Source of the DNA: Paralcaligenes ureilyticus
GTDB lineage: Bacteria > Pseudomonadota > Gammaproteobacteria > Burkholderiales > Burkholderiaceae_B
Assembly: GCF_004346225.1 (NCBI RefSeq)
Contig: NZ_SMAJ01000009.1
Location: 62,001 to 126,000, forward strand
Length of the DNA: 64,000 nucleotides
Direction of reading: 5' to 3'
The position numbers were made by a program, and so were the translations under genes. Positions 42,629 to 53,322 of this stretch are shown here, in pieces. The stretch's first letter is position 1; every line of letters starts with the position of its first letter. The notes under the pieces were generated by a model, which had not been told where the DNA came from, made no database searches, and saw only the letters and a program-made list of their open reading frames with translations.

Positions 42629-43717
42629 ATGAACCCAAACGAACAGAAGCTTGATTACCCGTGGGGCGACGAGCTGCCCGCGCCGGGTGCGGCCCGCATG
42701 GTGGCCGACGGAGTGCGCTGGATACGCATGCCTCTGCCGTTCGCGCTCGACCATATCAACCTTTGGCTGCTGCGCGACGAAATCGACGGCCGCCAGGGGT
42801 GGACGATCGTGGATTGCGGCGTATCGCGCGACGAGGTCAAGGACCTGTGGGAGCAGGTGTTTGAAAATGCGCTGGGCGGCCTGCCTGTTTTGCGCGTGCT
42901 GGTCACGCATATGCACCCCGATCATGTGGGCCTGGCTTACTGGTTGTGCAATCGCTGGCAAGCGCCTTTATGGATGACGATGACCGATTATTCCGTGGCG
43001 CGTTTGTGGTCGCGTCCGGCCCTTAGCGACTCTCATGGCGCCGGCGCGGGTGGCCAGGGGGCGGTCGAGCATTTCACGCGCCATGGTTTGGCCGACCCGG
43101 AGATCCAGAAAAAAATCCGCGAGCGGGCCAATTATTACCCCGGCCTGGTGCCCGACGTGCCCGCGCGCTTTCACCGGATCATGGATGGTGATCGTATCGC
43201 GATAGGCGGCCGGGACTGGCGTGTGATCGTGGGGTATGGGCACGCGCCGGAACATGCCTCTTTGTACTGCGATACGCTCAATGTGCTGATTTCGGGCGAT
43301 ATGGTGTTGCCGCGCATCTCCACCAACATTAGCGTGTTCGATTACGAACCCGACGCCAACCCCCTGCCTTTGTATCTCGACTCGTTGCGCCGCTACGATA
43401 GCTTGCCCGAGGATACGCTGGTGCTGCCGTCGCACGGACGCCCCTTCAAGGGCTTGCATGAACGGGTGGCGCAACAGCTGGCGCACCATGCCGAACGGCT
43501 GGCCGAGGTGCTTGCCGCCTGCCGCACGCCCCTAAGCGCCGCCGATGTGTTGCCGTTCATGTTCAAGCGCGTGCTGGATTCGCATCAGCTGACTTTTGCA
43601 ATGGGCGAGGCCTTGGCGCATCTGCATGCCTTGTATTTCGAAGGCAAGCTTGCGCGTGAGACCGGCGCCGATGGCGTGATTCGCTTCAGCGTGAAGCCCT
43701 CGCTAGCGGCTGCTTAG
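42629..43717 (+). CDS. MBL-fold metallo-hydrolase
   Basis: 362 residues from the ATG at 42629 (CGGAGA 7 bp upstream; a TTG at 42626 is less likely). Metallo-beta-lactamase fold: WTIVDCGVSRDEV, the metal motif THMHPDHVGLAYWL, GYGHAPEHASLYC, ISGDMVLPRIS and the late LPSHGRPF. The family hydrolyses thioesters, lactones or phosphoesters. Divergent from liuR with a shared LiuR-type site, so an acyl-CoA thioesterase or lactonase role linked to branched-chain catabolism is plausible but unproven. Confidence 0.88.
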   Translation: MNPNEQKLDYPWGDELPAPGAARMVADGVRWIRMPLPFALDHINLWLLRDEIDGRQGWTIVDCGVSRDEVKDLWEQVFENALGGLPVLRVLVTHMHPDHVGLAYWLCNRWQAPLWMTMTDYSVARLWSRPALSDSHGAGAGGQGAVEHFTRHGLADPEIQKKIRERANYYPGLVPDVPARFHRIMDGDRIAIGGRDWRVIVGYGHAPEHASLYCDTLNVLISGDMVLPRISTNISVFDYEPDANPLPLYLDSLRRYDSLPEDTLVLPSHGRPFKGLHERVAQQLAHHAERLAEVLAACRTPLSAADVLPFMFKRVLDSHQLTFAMGEALAHLHALYFEGKLARETGADGVIRFSVKPSLAAA

Positions 43718-44329
43718 CACGAGCTTTAGCGCCAGGCCTATAAATACGACGGCGGCAAATCGATTGAGCACGCGCTGGGCCCTGGCCGAGTTTTGTATGT
43801 GGTCGCCGAAAGCGCCTGAGAAGAAGGCAATGCAGCCGAATACGATCAGGGCCGCCAGGATGAATAGTGCGCCCAACTGCAAGGTCTGCAGCGCGACCGA
43901 GCCGCGCGCGGGCGAGGTGAACTGCGGTAAGAAGGCCAGAAAGAACAACGATACTTTCGGGTTGGTCAGGTTCATGATGATGCCGCGGCGGTATAGCGTG
44001 CCGTTCGATAATCGCGGAATTTTCCGGTGCGAGGCCAGGTGGCCGCGGGTGCGCAACGCGCCCCAGGCAAGATACACCAGGTAGGCGGCGCCCAGCAGTT
44101 TGAGCACGGTGAATGCGGCTTCGGACGCCGCAAAAAGCGCGGCCAGGCCGACGGCGACGGCGACGGTGTGGCCGATCAGTCCGGTGCACAAGCCCAACAC
44201 CACCAGCATGCCCGAGGTGCGCCCCCACATGGCCGACTGCATCAGCACGAACAGATTGTCGGGGCCCGGCGCCAGGGCCAGAAGCAGTGCAATGCCAAAA
44301 AACGAAAGCGCGATATCAATGGTCAGCAT
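43703..44329 (-). CDS. LysE/RhtB-family amino-acid exporter
   Basis: 208 residues with about six hydrophobic segments. Family landmarks: FFGIALLLALAPGPDNLFVLMQSAMWGRTSG (N-terminal helix and PGPD), LKLLGAAYLVYLAWGALR, and NLTNPKVSLFFLAFLPQF. It should export an amino acid or derivative; the substrate is not predictable. It converges on the hydrolase gene with a 15-bp overlap and diverges from the cystathionine beta-lyase gene. Confidence 0.9.
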   Translation of the reverse strand: MLTIDIALSFFGIALLLALAPGPDNLFVLMQSAMWGRTSGMLVVLGLCTGLIGHTVAVAVGLAALFAASEAAFTVLKLLGAAYLVYLAWGALRTRGHLASHRKIPRLSNGTLYRRGIIMNLTNPKVSLFFLAFLPQFTSPARGSVALQTLQLGALFILAALIVFGCIAFFSGAFGDHIQNSARAQRVLNRFAAVVFIGLALKLVLSSR

Positions 44330-44419
44330 GATTGTGCAAGCCGCAAGGCCGGGCAGGCAGGAGGGTTATAAAATGTATGTTAGCTTTAGCAGTTCGCATT
44401 ATTCACCAGACTACAAACC

Positions 44420-45619
44420 ATGACCCATACTCCTACCCCCACGCATTTGGATACCTTGTTGCAGCATACGGGCATCGCCGAGTTTAATCCCAAAACCGGT
44501 GCGGCTCCGGTTGCCGTACCGTCGGTGCGCACCAGCACCGTGCGCTTTGCCTCGCTCGCGGCGCTCGATGAGGCGCAAGCCGGCAAGGCCCGCGGTGAGC
44601 GCGTTGTGACCTATGGCCGGGTCGGCATGGATACGCATGCCGCGCTGGAGCAGGTGTTTTGCGATCTGGAAGGAGCGGATCGCGCTTTTCTGGCGCCTTC
44701 CGGCCTGGCGGCCATAACGCTGACATTGCTGGCGCTGGTCAATAGCGGCGACCATATGCTGGTGGCCGATTGTGTCTATGGGCCGGTGCGTCATCTGGAC
44801 AACACGGTTTTGCAGCGCATGGGCATAGAAACGACCTACTGTCGCGCCACGCCCCAAGCCTTGGCCGAGCAACTCAAGCCCACTACTCGTGTGCTCTATG
44901 TCGAATCACCCGGCTCGCTCCTGTTTGAAATGCTTGACATCCCTGCGCTGGCCGATTTCGCCAAGGCGCATGGCTTGATTCTGGTGACCGACAATACCTG
45001 GGGTTCGGGCTATATTTATCGCCCTCTGGATCTGGGCGCTCACGTGTCGGTGGTGGCCGGCACCAAATACGTGGGTGGTCATTCCGACTTGATGCTGGGG
45101 GCGGTCATGGCCCGCGATCCGGCCCTCGTGCGGCGCATCAACGATACTCACTATGCCATGGGGTATTCCATCAGCGCCGATGACGCCTGGCTGGCCTTGC
45201 GGGGAGTGCGGACCTTGCCGATACGCATGCGCGAGCATGCGGCGCATGCCTTGCGGATCTGCGAATTTCTGCAGGGCCGCGCCGAAGTCGGGCGAATTTA
45301 CCATCCCGCCCTGGCGTCCGATCCGGGCCACGCGATCTGGGCGCGCGATTGCACCGGTTCAAACGGCATGATGGCCGTGGAGTTAAAGCTGGACAAACCC
45401 GCCGCCCGGCGCTTTGTCGATGCGCTGAAGTTATTCAGCATCGGATTTTCCTGGGGCGGCTTCGAAAGCCTGGTGCAATCGGTCAATACCGAGGTACTGG
45501 CTTCGCACGGCTATTGGCGGCACAGCGATCACGCGCTGGTGCGCCTGCATATCGGCCTGGAGTCGCCCGACGACCTCATGGTCGATCTGGCGCAAGCGCT
45601 GGCCGCTGCGCGTGCCTGA
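44420..45619 (+). CDS. metC: Cystathionine beta-lyase
   Basis: 399 residues, Cys/Met-metabolism PLP family. RVVTYGRVGMDTHAALEQVFCDLEGAD (PLP-phosphate contacts), YVESPGSLLFEMLDIPALADFAKAHG, DNTWGSGYIYRPLDLGAHVSVVAGTKYVGGHSDLMLG (the Schiff-base Lys in TKYVGGHSD), and FSIGFSWGGFESL at the C-terminus, typical of MetC. It cleaves cystathionine to homocysteine, ammonia and pyruvate. A single-gene unit followed by a REP cluster. Confidence 0.93.
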   Translation: MTHTPTPTHLDTLLQHTGIAEFNPKTGAAPVAVPSVRTSTVRFASLAALDEAQAGKARGERVVTYGRVGMDTHAALEQVFCDLEGADRAFLAPSGLAAITLTLLALVNSGDHMLVADCVYGPVRHLDNTVLQRMGIETTYCRATPQALAEQLKPTTRVLYVESPGSLLFEMLDIPALADFAKAHGLILVTDNTWGSGYIYRPLDLGAHVSVVAGTKYVGGHSDLMLGAVMARDPALVRRINDTHYAMGYSISADDAWLALRGVRTLPIRMREHAAHALRICEFLQGRAEVGRIYHPALASDPGHAIWARDCTGSNGMMAVELKLDKPAARRFVDALKLFSIGFSWGGFESLVQSVNTEVLASHGYWRHSDHALVRLHIGLESPDDLMVDLAQALAAARA

Positions 45620-45635
45620 ATGGTTGCGTGAATTT

Positions 45636-45758
45636 GTAGCGGAAGGCCTGCATGAATTTGTCGCGACAGGCCTGTAGCGACAGGCCTTGTGCCTGTCATC
45701 GACGCAAGATACGGTCTCTGTTGCCAACGATTTTGGCAGCCACAAGGGCTGCCGCTAC
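45636..45758. repeat. REPIN unit (D plus, A minus) with degenerate neighbours
   Basis: The intact 85-bp unit spans 45674-45758: subtype D at 45674-45698 (plus) and subtype A at 45734-45758 (minus). Its reverse complement matches 62149-62233 at 79 of 85 positions. Upstream, 45636-45673 holds two decayed REP fragments beginning GTAGCGGAAGGCC and GTCGCGACAGGCC. Lies between the convergent metC and dsbA genes. Confidence 0.93.
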
Positions 45759-45774
45759 AAAGACGTATCGTCGC

Positions 45775-46410
45775 TTATTTCTTGTTGACTAGCTCAACCA
45801 GCTTCTGCGCTTCTTTTATCGTGCCCTCGTAGCTTTGCGTCATGGACGGCGAGGTCACGTATTTGCCATCCACCGAAATGCTGGGGGTGCCTTCGATCTG
45901 GTAGCTCTTGGCCTGCTCGTTGGCTCGCGTGACCTTGGACTGGACGCCGAAGGATGTAAAGACCGCTGTGAATTTGGCGCGGTCCAGGCCTTGGCTGACG
46001 GCCCAGTCGGTAATAGCCTTTTGATCGTAAATGGGCTTATGTTCTTCGTGTATGGCTTTGAACACGGCGGGGTGCAGATCCAGCCTGTCCATGGCTTCGA
46101 GCGTGTAGTACAGCTTTTGCAGATCGGCCATGCTGGCGTTGAACGCCACCGGAACCGAACGGAAAACGACGTTGGGCGGAAGCGTCTTGACCCATTTCTC
46201 GACCATGGGCTCGATGGCGGCGCAGTGCGGGCAGGTATAGGCAAAAAATTCCAGCACTTCGATTTTCCCCGGGGTATCCGAGGGCTGCGCCTGGTCGAGG
46301 GTGGCGTATTGGCCTTGAGCGTCGGCGGCTTGGCTGATGGGGGCGAAGAGCACGCCCGAGCCTATTGTGATGACGGCTATTGCACGTAGAAAAAGGTTTT
46401 TTAGCGACAT
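45775..46410 (-). CDS. dsbA: Thiol:disulfide interchange protein DsbA
   Basis: 211 residues with a Sec signal (FLRAIAVITIGSGVLFAPISQAADA). Thioredoxin fold with helical insert; the active site is CPHC in EFFAYTCPHCAAIEP, and the cis-Pro loop is QIEGTPSISVDGKYV. It introduces disulfide bonds into exported proteins. It follows the SPOR gene on the same strand, as often seen with argS in Burkholderiales. Confidence 0.95.
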   Translation of the reverse strand: MSLKNLFLRAIAVITIGSGVLFAPISQAADAQGQYATLDQAQPSDTPGKIEVLEFFAYTCPHCAAIEPMVEKWVKTLPPNVVFRSVPVAFNASMADLQKLYYTLEAMDRLDLHPAVFKAIHEEHKPIYDQKAITDWAVSQGLDRAKFTAVFTSFGVQSKVTRANEQAKSYQIEGTPSISVDGKYVTSPSMTQSYEGTIKEAQKLVELVNKK

Positions 46411-46535
46411 GGTTTCGTAGTCCAGAACAAATCAAGAAAATAAGACAGTCAATGCGCCGACAAGTTCAGCGTAGGTGCAACGATAGACCAAGCGTGAAGC
46501 GGCAACAAGTTCGCGTAAATTTCGCCGGTCCCCGT

Positions 46536-47300
46536 TTACTGGCGCATGACGGACGAAGCGATTTTTTCTTCACCCAGCCGCGCGCGCGATCGGTTCATCT
46601 CATCGATGCCTTTAAAAGGGCCCACCCGAACGCGATTGATGGTCGAACCATTAACCTGGGCTTTTTGTACTTCAGCCGGCAGGCCCATAAGCAGGATTTG
46701 CGCCTTGATCGCCTCGGCGTCTTTATTGGAGCGGAAGGCACCGGCCTGTAAGAAATAAATGGTCTGCGTATTGGCTGGGGCAGGTGTTTTTGTTGCCGCG
46801 GCGGCTTTGGGCGCCGGCTTTGCTTCGGGCGCCGGCTTGGTATCGTGCGGCGTTGCGTGGCTGCCCGTTGCCGCCGGTGCGGCGGCGGGCTTGGCGGGCG
46901 CCTTGCTGTCGTCGGTCAGGGTCGCGATCAGCTTGCTGAGATTGTCGCCCTTTGGAGACTCGGCGGCTTTGCCGGCTGCGGGCGGCGTTTGAGCGTTTGT
47001 GGCCGATGCCTGCCCGGATGCCGGCGCGGGCGCGGTGTTGACCGGTCCGGTTGGGGCAACGCCTGCGGCCCCGTCCTTGCCATACAGGCCCAGATTGGGG
47101 TCGGGAGCATCCTTGACCTCGGGCAGCAAGGTTTTTGCCGGATCGCGGCTTGCATGATCGACAAAGGGCATTGGTGCGCGGGCCACGAAAACCGCGACGA
47201 CCGCGGCCAGGGCAAGGCCGATGATAAGGCCGGTAAGCACCGCGAACAGGGTGCTGCCGCCCGATTTGGAGCCCGATGAGTTGCGATTATTTCGTGCCAT
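46536..47300 (-). CDS. SPOR-domain membrane protein (FtsN-like)
   Basis: 254 residues. A short cytoplasmic Ser/Asn-rich start, one transmembrane helix (LFAVLTGLIIGLALAAVVAVFVA), a long Pro/Ala-rich periplasmic linker, then a C-terminal SPOR domain (QTIYFLQAGAFRSNKDAEAIKAQILLMG, then NRVRVGPFKGIDEMNRSRARL). SPOR binds denuded septal peptidoglycan, so the protein is probably a cell-division factor of FtsN type. It lies 9 bp downstream of argS. Confidence 0.92.
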   Translation of the reverse strand: MARNNRNSSGSKSGGSTLFAVLTGLIIGLALAAVVAVFVARAPMPFVDHASRDPAKTLLPEVKDAPDPNLGLYGKDGAAGVAPTGPVNTAPAPASGQASATNAQTPPAAGKAAESPKGDNLSKLIATLTDDSKAPAKPAAAPAATGSHATPHDTKPAPEAKPAPKAAAATKTPAPANTQTIYFLQAGAFRSNKDAEAIKAQILLMGLPAEVQKAQVNGSTINRVRVGPFKGIDEMNRSRARLGEEKIASSVMRQ

Positions 47301-47309
47301 AAGACCGGA

Positions 47310-48989
47310 TTACATCCTTTCGGGGGCGGACACCCCAAGTAGCGCCAGGCCGCTTGCGATCACTTGGCGAGTTGCCTGGGCCAGGCGCAAGCGCGCCAGT
47401 TTGAGCGCGTCGTCGTCGACCAGTACCCGTTCGGCGTTGTACCAGGCGTGGAAATCGGCGGCACAATCACGCAACCAAAAAGCAATGTGATGCGGCGCCA
47501 GTTCCTGAGTGGCCAGGGCCACCGTGTCGGGGTATTCGGCCAGGCGCTGCATCAAGGCGAATTCGCTGGGAGCCGTAAGCACGCTGGGGTCGGCGCCGGC
47601 CGCTTGCGTCAGCAGGTTGGCGGAGGACTTCAGGATCGAGCAGATGCGCGCGTGTGCATACTGAATATAGTAAACCGGATTTTCTTCGTTCTTGGACAAT
47701 GCCAGGTCGATATCGAAAATGAATTCGGAGTCGGCGCGGCGCTGTATGAGGAAGAACCGGACAGCGTCCTGCCCGACCCAGTCGATCAGGTCGCGCATGG
47801 TGACGTAGCTGCCGGCCCGTTTGGAGATTTTTACTTCGGCGCCGTTGCGCACGACCCTGACCATCTTATGCAATATATAGGCGGGATAATCTTTGGGGAT
47901 GCCCAGATTCAGGCCCTGCAGGCCGGCCCGTACGCGCGCGACCGTGCCATGATGGTCGCTGCCCTGAATATTGATCGCATGGTGAAAGCCGCGCTCCCAT
48001 TTGGCGACGTGGTAGGCCACGTCTGGCACAAAATAGGTATAGCCGCCTTCGGACTTGCGCATCACGCGGTCCTTGTCGTCGCCCGTGCCCAGATCGGTGG
48101 TGCGCAGCCACAGCGCGCCTTCGTGTTCATAAGTGTGGCCGGCAGCGATGAGCGCCCGCACCGTGCCTTCGACCCTGCCGCTGGTATAGAGCGAACTCTC
48201 GAGATAGTAGTTGTCGAATTGCAGGCTGAACGCCTGCAGGTCCAGATCCTGTTCGCGGCGCAGGTATGCCACGGCAAAGTGGCGTATGTCGTCGAGACTG
48301 TCGATGTTGCCGCTGGCCGTCACCGATTTGCCGTCGGCCGCCTGCACTGTGGCGCGGGCCAGGAAGTCGTGGGCGATGTCGACGATGTAGTCGCCCTTAT
48401 AGCCTTCGGCCGGGAATTGGTCCGATTCCGGGCTTATGCCCCGCGCCCGCGCCTGGACGCTGATGGCCAGGTTTTCGATTTGATTGCCGGCGTCGTTGTA
48501 ATAGAACTCGCGGGTGACGTCAAAGCCCCGCGCGGCAAACAGCCGGCAAAGCGAATCGCCCAGGGCCGCCTGGCGGGCGTGCCCGACGTGCAAGGGGCCG
48601 GTGGGGTTGGCCGAGACGAATTCGACAAGAACCTTTTCGCCTGAAGGCGCAAGCGTTCCGTACTGGTCGCCTTGCGCGGAAATCTGGCCAATAACGGCCT
48701 GGCGCGCGGCGTGGCTCAGGCGGAAATTGATAAAGCCCGGGCCGGCAACTTCGGCCGAAGCGACGAGGGCCTGTGCATTGCCGGCCAGTGCATCGACGAT
48801 TTGTTGCGCGAGTTCGCGCGGATTGCGCTTGGCAGGTTTGGCGATTTGCATGGCCACATTGCTGGCGATGTCGCCATGGGCGGCCACTTTGGGGCGCTCG
48901 AGCAGAATCTTGGGCGATGCCCCGGGGACCAGCCGGGCTACGGCGGCCTGAATCAATGAAATAAGTTGTTTTTGTTGCTCTGGGAGCAT
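47310..48989 (-). CDS. argS: Arginyl-tRNA synthetase
   Basis: 559 residues from the ATG at 48989; the longer open frame upstream has no homology. Class I features: an N-terminal additional domain, [19 protein letters not shown] (HIGH as HVGH), [44 protein letters not shown] (KMSK equivalent) and the DALR anticodon-binding domain ending with [12 protein letters not shown]. Essential enzyme charging tRNA(Arg). First gene of the argS-SPOR-dsbA group. Confidence 0.97.
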   Translation of the reverse strand: MLPEQQKQLISLIQAAVARLVPGASPKILLERPKVAAHGDIASNVAMQIAKPAKRNPRELAQQIVDALAGNAQALVASAEVAGPGFINFRLSHAARQAVIGQISAQGDQYGTLAPSGEKVLVEFVSANPTGPLHVGHARQAALGDSLCRLFAARGFDVTREFYYNDAGNQIENLAISVQARARGISPESDQFPAEGYKGDYIVDIAHDFLARATVQAADGKSVTASGNIDSLDDIRHFAVAYLRREQDLDLQAFSLQFDNYYLESSLYTSGRVEGTVRALIAAGHTYEHEGALWLRTTDLGTGDDKDRVMRKSEGGYTYFVPDVAYHVAKWERGFHHAINIQGSDHHGTVARVRAGLQGLNLGIPKDYPAYILHKMVRVVRNGAEVKISKRAGSYVTMRDLIDWVGQDAVRFFLIQRRADSEFIFDIDLALSKNEENPVYYIQYAHARICSILKSSANLLTQAAGADPSVLTAPSEFALMQRLAEYPDTVALATQELAPHHIAFWLRDCAADFHAWYNAERVLVDDDALKLARLRLAQATRQVIASGLALLGVSAPERM

Positions 48990-49065
48990 AAGGCGTCGTT
49001 TTTGGCAAAGCTGGAAAGACGTAAATGATAGCGTGATTTGCCTTGCACTGCCTTGTATGGCGTGC

Positions 49066-52000
49066 CTAAACGGGAAGGGGCTGCCAGCCCAGTTCGTTTC
49101 GCAGCCATTGCGCATAGCCCCGCATGTCCACGGTGCCAACCTCAGCCGTTAGTGTGATGCGCCAGTTGGCAATGCGTTGTATGAGCTCTTCCGTTGTGTT
49201 GCGTTGCAAACTGCCCAATTGAGGATGATCGTCCTGGTTGGGCCAGCGGGCCGAGCCGTCCTGGCCGTCGACGCGCCGGTCGCCGTCCTGCACTGATCGG
49301 GCCAGCGCCGAGCGCTGGTCGTGCAGGATCGGCGCGGTGACTTCCCGATCGGACAAGGGTGCGGTGTCGAAACGCAGGGAGGCGGCTCGCGCCTGCCACA
49401 GCATCCAGTTAAGCGCCACGTCGGACAGGTCGCCGCGCGAATTGGGCTGGCCCGCGTCGTCGACGTCCACGCCGCCGCCTATGTCGGCGTGGGCCCCGAT
49501 AAACGGCGCCTCGACGGTATTGCCTCCGGGGCCGCCCGCGGCTGAGACCAGCGGATACAGCCAGCGCCGCTCCTGGAGGGCCACGGCATGAGCCACCCAG
49601 CCCCAGGCTGAGGCGATGCTCAGGTCGTATTGGGTATTGTCGATGCCGGCTAGGCCAAACTGGGCGACCGTATCGAATAAACCCATGAACCTGAGGTCGA
49701 CGCAGGCGGTCACCAAGCCGCGAGTGCCATCTGTGTACGAGAAAAAACCTTGATCAATATGCTGATTGAGCAGGTTTCCGAAATGCCGCGCCAGGGCCGC
49801 GCCGCGCGAGTACCCGAGGATGTCGATGGGAATGACGTCGCGGCCGGCGCCATCCAGGGCGTCAAGCAGCGACTGCCATTGTGCGTCGATGATCGCCGGT
49901 GCGGAGTACGCGGTGACGGCGTCCCAGTCGAGATGGGAGGAGTTGCCCGGACCATTCTGGTAGAAAACCGGGCCGTCCTGATACCATTGGCTCATTTTCC
50001 AGATATTGGTTTGTGACACGGGACTGTTGCGGGTGCCGTCGAAGGCAAATAACAGCAGGCCCAGCGGATCGATGTAACGTTTGGCTTGTTGATTGGCATA
50101 GCCCAGCGCCTGGTTTGCGGGGATGGGGCCCAGCGGATCGGGTTCCAGGTATTGGCCCAGGTCGGGCAGGTAAGTGCGCAAATGATTGTCGTGCCATCCG
50201 GTGCTGCGATCCGCGATCTGGCCAGGCAGCCGCAAGTCGAGCGTCAGGTCGCCGGCGATTTGCGTCGCCGCCCCCATTGGGCTGTAGGTGGCGAGCCAGC
50301 GTATTTTGCGTTGTGCATCGGTGACTATTCGCGGCGCACCCAGCAGGTCGGAGTGCACTGAATACAGTGTCCCCGGCGATGTTGCCTGCCCCGTGTTTGC
50401 CGCCGGGTAATCGATAAAGCCCACCGGCGTAAGCCCGGCATAAATATAGCGGCGGGTAATGTTCGGTTGGGCCGTAGGCTGCGGGCCTGGCGCCTCCGCC
50501 TGCGGGGCTTGCGATTCAGCCACCAACTGGTTGTTCAGATAGAAATAGTCGGTGCGTACTCCGGCCGATATTTTGGCAATGCGCTGGCCGAAGGCATTGT
50601 GGCGATAGGCGTCCGGCGCGTGGCCTGGGCGGCTCGCGTTTGTGAGGCGGCGGTTGGGGCCGTATTCCAGTGCGTATTCCTGATAGCGTGTGGGCAGCCC
50701 GCTTGCGTCGCGTTCGACGATAGGCTTGACGGTGTGCGCTGCCAGCCGGCGCGCTGCCAGTGCGCCGTCGTTGTGCCACGCGTACCATTGGGTGGATCCG
50801 GCCTGCGGTTGTTGCGCGCCTATGAGGCGCGACTGGCGGTCGTAGGCGTAATTCCAGGTCTCGACATGGTTTTGCGAGGGCACACGATGCCGTTCTTGCT
50901 GTACCAGGCCGTGCGGGCCATAGTCCTGATGCTGGGCCCATACCAGCTTGCCTTCGTGGTGCAGGATCAGGTCGCTTGCCTGCCGGTTGGAGAGCCGCGT
51001 TTGCAACTGCAGGCCGTTGCCGTACTGGTAACCCGCCTGAGACGCTGTGCTTTGGATGACAGCGTGGGCGCGGCCTTGCGCGTCGTGCCAGGTGATTGCC
51101 CGCAATCGCCCGTGCTTGTCCCATTGGTAGTGCAGGGCGCCGCCTTCGGGCAACCGATGCCTGATCAGGCGGTTGTCGTTATCGTAGCGGAACTGCTCGG
51201 TGTAGCGTAGGGCGTCGTTGCCCAGGGAGGCGCGGGGGCGCTCGATGCGGCGCTGGATCAGGCGATTTTTGGCATCGTAGCGGCGGGTTTCGTTTTCGTG
51301 CGGATGACGGATGCGCGCGAGCAGCGGCCCGCGCCAGCCAAGCACGGTTTCCCGCTTTTCGCGGGCGTTTTGTTCAATGAGTTGCACGGGTCGCCCGGCC
51401 GCGTCGTAGCGATAGCGCCAGCGGTCGCCATTGGCGAAGCTGCGTTCCGCGGGGCGTAGCCGTGCGTCGAACTGTGTGCGTTCGGTGCCGGTCAGGGTGC
51501 TGCTCCATGAGCTTCGGGTAGCCTGCGCCTGATAATGCAATATCAGGCCGGGCCATCCCCCTGATGGGTCGCTGATGCTTTCGATAGCGCCCGCTGCGCT
51601 TCGGGAGAGGCCGATGCCATTGATATGCGTCAGACGCCCTTGGTCGTCGTAGCGGGCCAGGCTGCCCGGCGCCGCGCAGCCCGGGCATGGAGCGCCGCTG
51701 ACCCGGGTCAGGACGTGGCGCCCGCCCTTGAGTGCCGTATGAAAAGTTGTTTTCTCGCCCGCCGCGTTGGTTACTACCGTGGAGCCTTCAGATCGCAGGC
51801 TGGGGGTTTTCAGGTAGCGTAGCGTGAGCCGGCCGGCCTGTTCTTGCGGGCCGCCCAGGATCGACAGCGTGGCGCGGCCGCTTATGTCGTACGCCCAGGT
51901 ATTGCTGCGTTTTTGGTGTTCGCCGTTGGCCGATACGGTTTCGATGCCGGTTAAATGATAGGGGTTGCCCGCTTGCATTAAGGGCTCGTACAGGTAACGG

Positions 52001-52773
52001 CGCCGCATGCCGTCGGGCCGTATCACCTGGTTCAGGCGCCAGGGGCCGGTCGCTTCGCCGGATGGCGTGGTTACAGGTTGGTAGGTATAGCGGAATGCCC
52101 CAAGCGGGGTATCGACGCGGCTTAGGTAGGCCCGCCCGCCGATGATCTGGTAGGAGAAGTCGATCGTGGGGCCCGAGTGGGACGATAGCCGCGAAATGGC
52201 GCCAAACTCGGGGCCGGGGGTGCTTTGGCGCTGGATGGCCAGGGCCTGCCCCCCTGCAAAGTCGATGCGAATGAGCCGGCCGTGCCGGTCGTAGCGGTTT
52301 TTCTGGCCGTTGGGCCATGTCCATATCCACTGCTGTTCGTGTGCGTCGATACGGCCGGCGTGCCCGGCATGTTCGCCCGTGCGCGCAAAGCTGATGCGGC
52401 TGCCGTCCGCCTGCACGATTTGCAGGCGCCCGCCGGCGTGAAATAGGCGGGTGTCGTAAGACAAGGCCCAGCCGGGGCCCAGCACCGAGTGGCGGCGGTC
52501 GAGCGAGTTGTAATGCCGACGCAGTTCCAGTTCGGGGGCGTGCGGGGCGGCGGGCAGGTCGAGTTCTTGCTGGTATTTGTTGCCGGTGACCAGATGAATG
52601 GGGTTGCCTGCGCCAAGATTCAGGTTGGGTTCGGGGTTGACGGCAAGCGTAGCCAGGCCGCCCTGGGCGCAGGGCTGGCCCAGGAGCGAGGGATTGCAGC
52701 TTAGGTCCGCCGCGACTGCCGTGCCAGCGTGTAAGGCCAGTAGCCATGCCAGCGCCCTCAAGTGCCGTGTCAT
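49066..52773 (-). CDS. Secreted RHS/YD-repeat protein with C-terminal DUF2235 hydrolase
   Basis: 1235 residues from the ATG at 52773; a GTG nine codons earlier is possible. A Sec signal ([20 protein letters not shown]) precedes a DUF6531-like start ([19 protein letters not shown]) and many YD repeats ([40 protein letters not shown]). The RHS core ends near residue 920 with [35 protein letters not shown]. Then a DUF2235-type alpha/beta hydrolase: FAFDGTRNS, the nucleophile in [14 protein letters not shown] (about residue 987) and a later GAHADIGGG with the His. It is probably a surface or exported lipase-like effector. No clear immunity gene is adjacent. Confidence 0.88.
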   Translation of the reverse strand: MTRHLRALAWLLALHAGTAVAADLSCNPSLLGQPCAQGGLATLAVNPEPNLNLGAGNPIHLVTGNKYQQELDLPAAPHAPELELRRHYNSLDRRHSVLGPGWALSYDTRLFHAGGRLQIVQADGSRISFARTGEHAGHAGRIDAHEQQWIWTWPNGQKNRYDRHGRLIRIDFAGGQALAIQRQSTPGPEFGAISRLSSHSGPTIDFSYQIIGGRAYLSRVDTPLGAFRYTYQPVTTPSGEATGPWRLNQVIRPDGMRRRYLYEPLMQAGNPYHLTGIETVSANGEHQKRSNTWAYDISGRATLSILGGPQEQAGRLTLRYLKTPSLRSEGSTVVTNAAGEKTTFHTALKGGRHVLTRVSGAPCPGCAAPGSLARYDDQGRLTHINGIGLSRSAAGAIESISDPSGGWPGLILHYQAQATRSSWSSTLTGTERTQFDARLRPAERSFANGDRWRYRYDAAGRPVQLIEQNAREKRETVLGWRGPLLARIRHPHENETRRYDAKNRLIQRRIERPRASLGNDALRYTEQFRYDNDNRLIRHRLPEGGALHYQWDKHGRLRAITWHDAQGRAHAVIQSTASQAGYQYGNGLQLQTRLSNRQASDLILHHEGKLVWAQHQDYGPHGLVQQERHRVPSQNHVETWNYAYDRQSRLIGAQQPQAGSTQWYAWHNDGALAARRLAAHTVKPIVERDASGLPTRYQEYALEYGPNRRLTNASRPGHAPDAYRHNAFGQRIAKISAGVRTDYFYLNNQLVAESQAPQAEAPGPQPTAQPNITRRYIYAGLTPVGFIDYPAANTGQATSPGTLYSVHSDLLGAPRIVTDAQRKIRWLATYSPMGAATQIAGDLTLDLRLPGQIADRSTGWHDNHLRTYLPDLGQYLEPDPLGPIPANQALGYANQQAKRYIDPLGLLLFAFDGTRNSPVSQTNIWKMSQWYQDGPVFYQNGPGNSSHLDWDAVTAYSAPAIIDAQWQSLLDALDGAGRDVIPIDILGYSRGAALARHFGNLLNQHIDQGFFSYTDGTRGLVTACVDLRFMGLFDTVAQFGLAGIDNTQYDLSIASAWGWVAHAVALQERRWLYPLVSAAGGPGGNTVEAPFIGAHADIGGGVDVDDAGQPNSRGDLSDVALNWMLWQARAASLRFDTAPLSDREVTAPILHDQRSALARSVQDGDRRVDGQDGSARWPNQDDHPQLGSLQRNTTEELIQRIANWRITLTAEVGTVDMRGYAQWLRNELGWQPLPV

Positions 52774-52871
52774 AATGCGCTTCGCGAAATGGGAAAGCAC
52801 TTATTTTGCCGCTTGGCAGGGCGTGCAAGATAAGGTAGTGTATCTATGTGTCTATTGAGGGAAACCGAAGC

Positions 52872-53213
52872 ATGCTAGTTGTCTTTCATTCCAAAGCCGC
52901 GGCCGAAGTTCTGATGTTCGAAAAACATGCGCTTCCCATTCTGATTGCGGCGGGCAAGCCGTATACCGATACCTTGCCTACGCGTGGCGTTATTACCCGT
53001 GATCAGCTTGACGCTGCGATAGCGGGGATTGAGGGTGCGATTTCGAGCGATACGGATTCGGCATTTTCAGACGATAACGATGATTCGAAGGCGCACCCGA
53101 TTTCGCAAGCCGTCAGTTTTCGCCGGCGTGCATGGCCGTTGCTGGCCATGCTGAGGTTGTCGCGTGACCAGCACGTCGATGTGTTGTGGGAGCCTGCGCC
53201 TACCAACTGGTGA
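52872..53213 (+). CDS. DUF1840 protein
   Basis: 113 residues from the ATG at 52872, where the family homology (MLVVFHSKAAAEVLMFEKHALPIL) begins. The middle holds an acidic linker (SDTDSAFSDDNDDS), and the end PLLAMLRLSRDQHVDVLWEP is the conserved closing block. DUF1840 is a small cytosolic family common in Burkholderiales, of unknown function; no catalytic motif is evident. It diverges from the RHS gene by about 100 bp, but nothing else ties the two together. Confidence 0.85.
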   Translation: MLVVFHSKAAAEVLMFEKHALPILIAAGKPYTDTLPTRGVITRDQLDAAIAGIEGAISSDTDSAFSDDNDDSKAHPISQAVSFRRRAWPLLAMLRLSRDQHVDVLWEPAPTNW

Positions 53214-53231
53214 GTAAAACAATGGCGCTCT

Positions 53232-53256
53232 GTAGCGCCACCCCTTGTGGGTGGCA
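53232..53256 (+). repeat. REP element, subtype C, single copy
   Basis: GTAG head with GCCACCC / GGGTGGC arms, 18 bp after the DUF1840 stop. It is probably the transcript end of that gene. Confidence 0.92.
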
Positions 53257-53322
53257 TTCGCTGCACGTGGCATTCTTTTTTTGTGTGTCACCCTATCTTG
53301 CTTAAAACCTTCTAGCCCCGCA

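Noticed and set aside
48990-49139. 50-residue N-terminal extension of argS into the RHS gene end.
   Set aside because: No ArgS homology; the normal start MLPEQQKQL is present at 48989.
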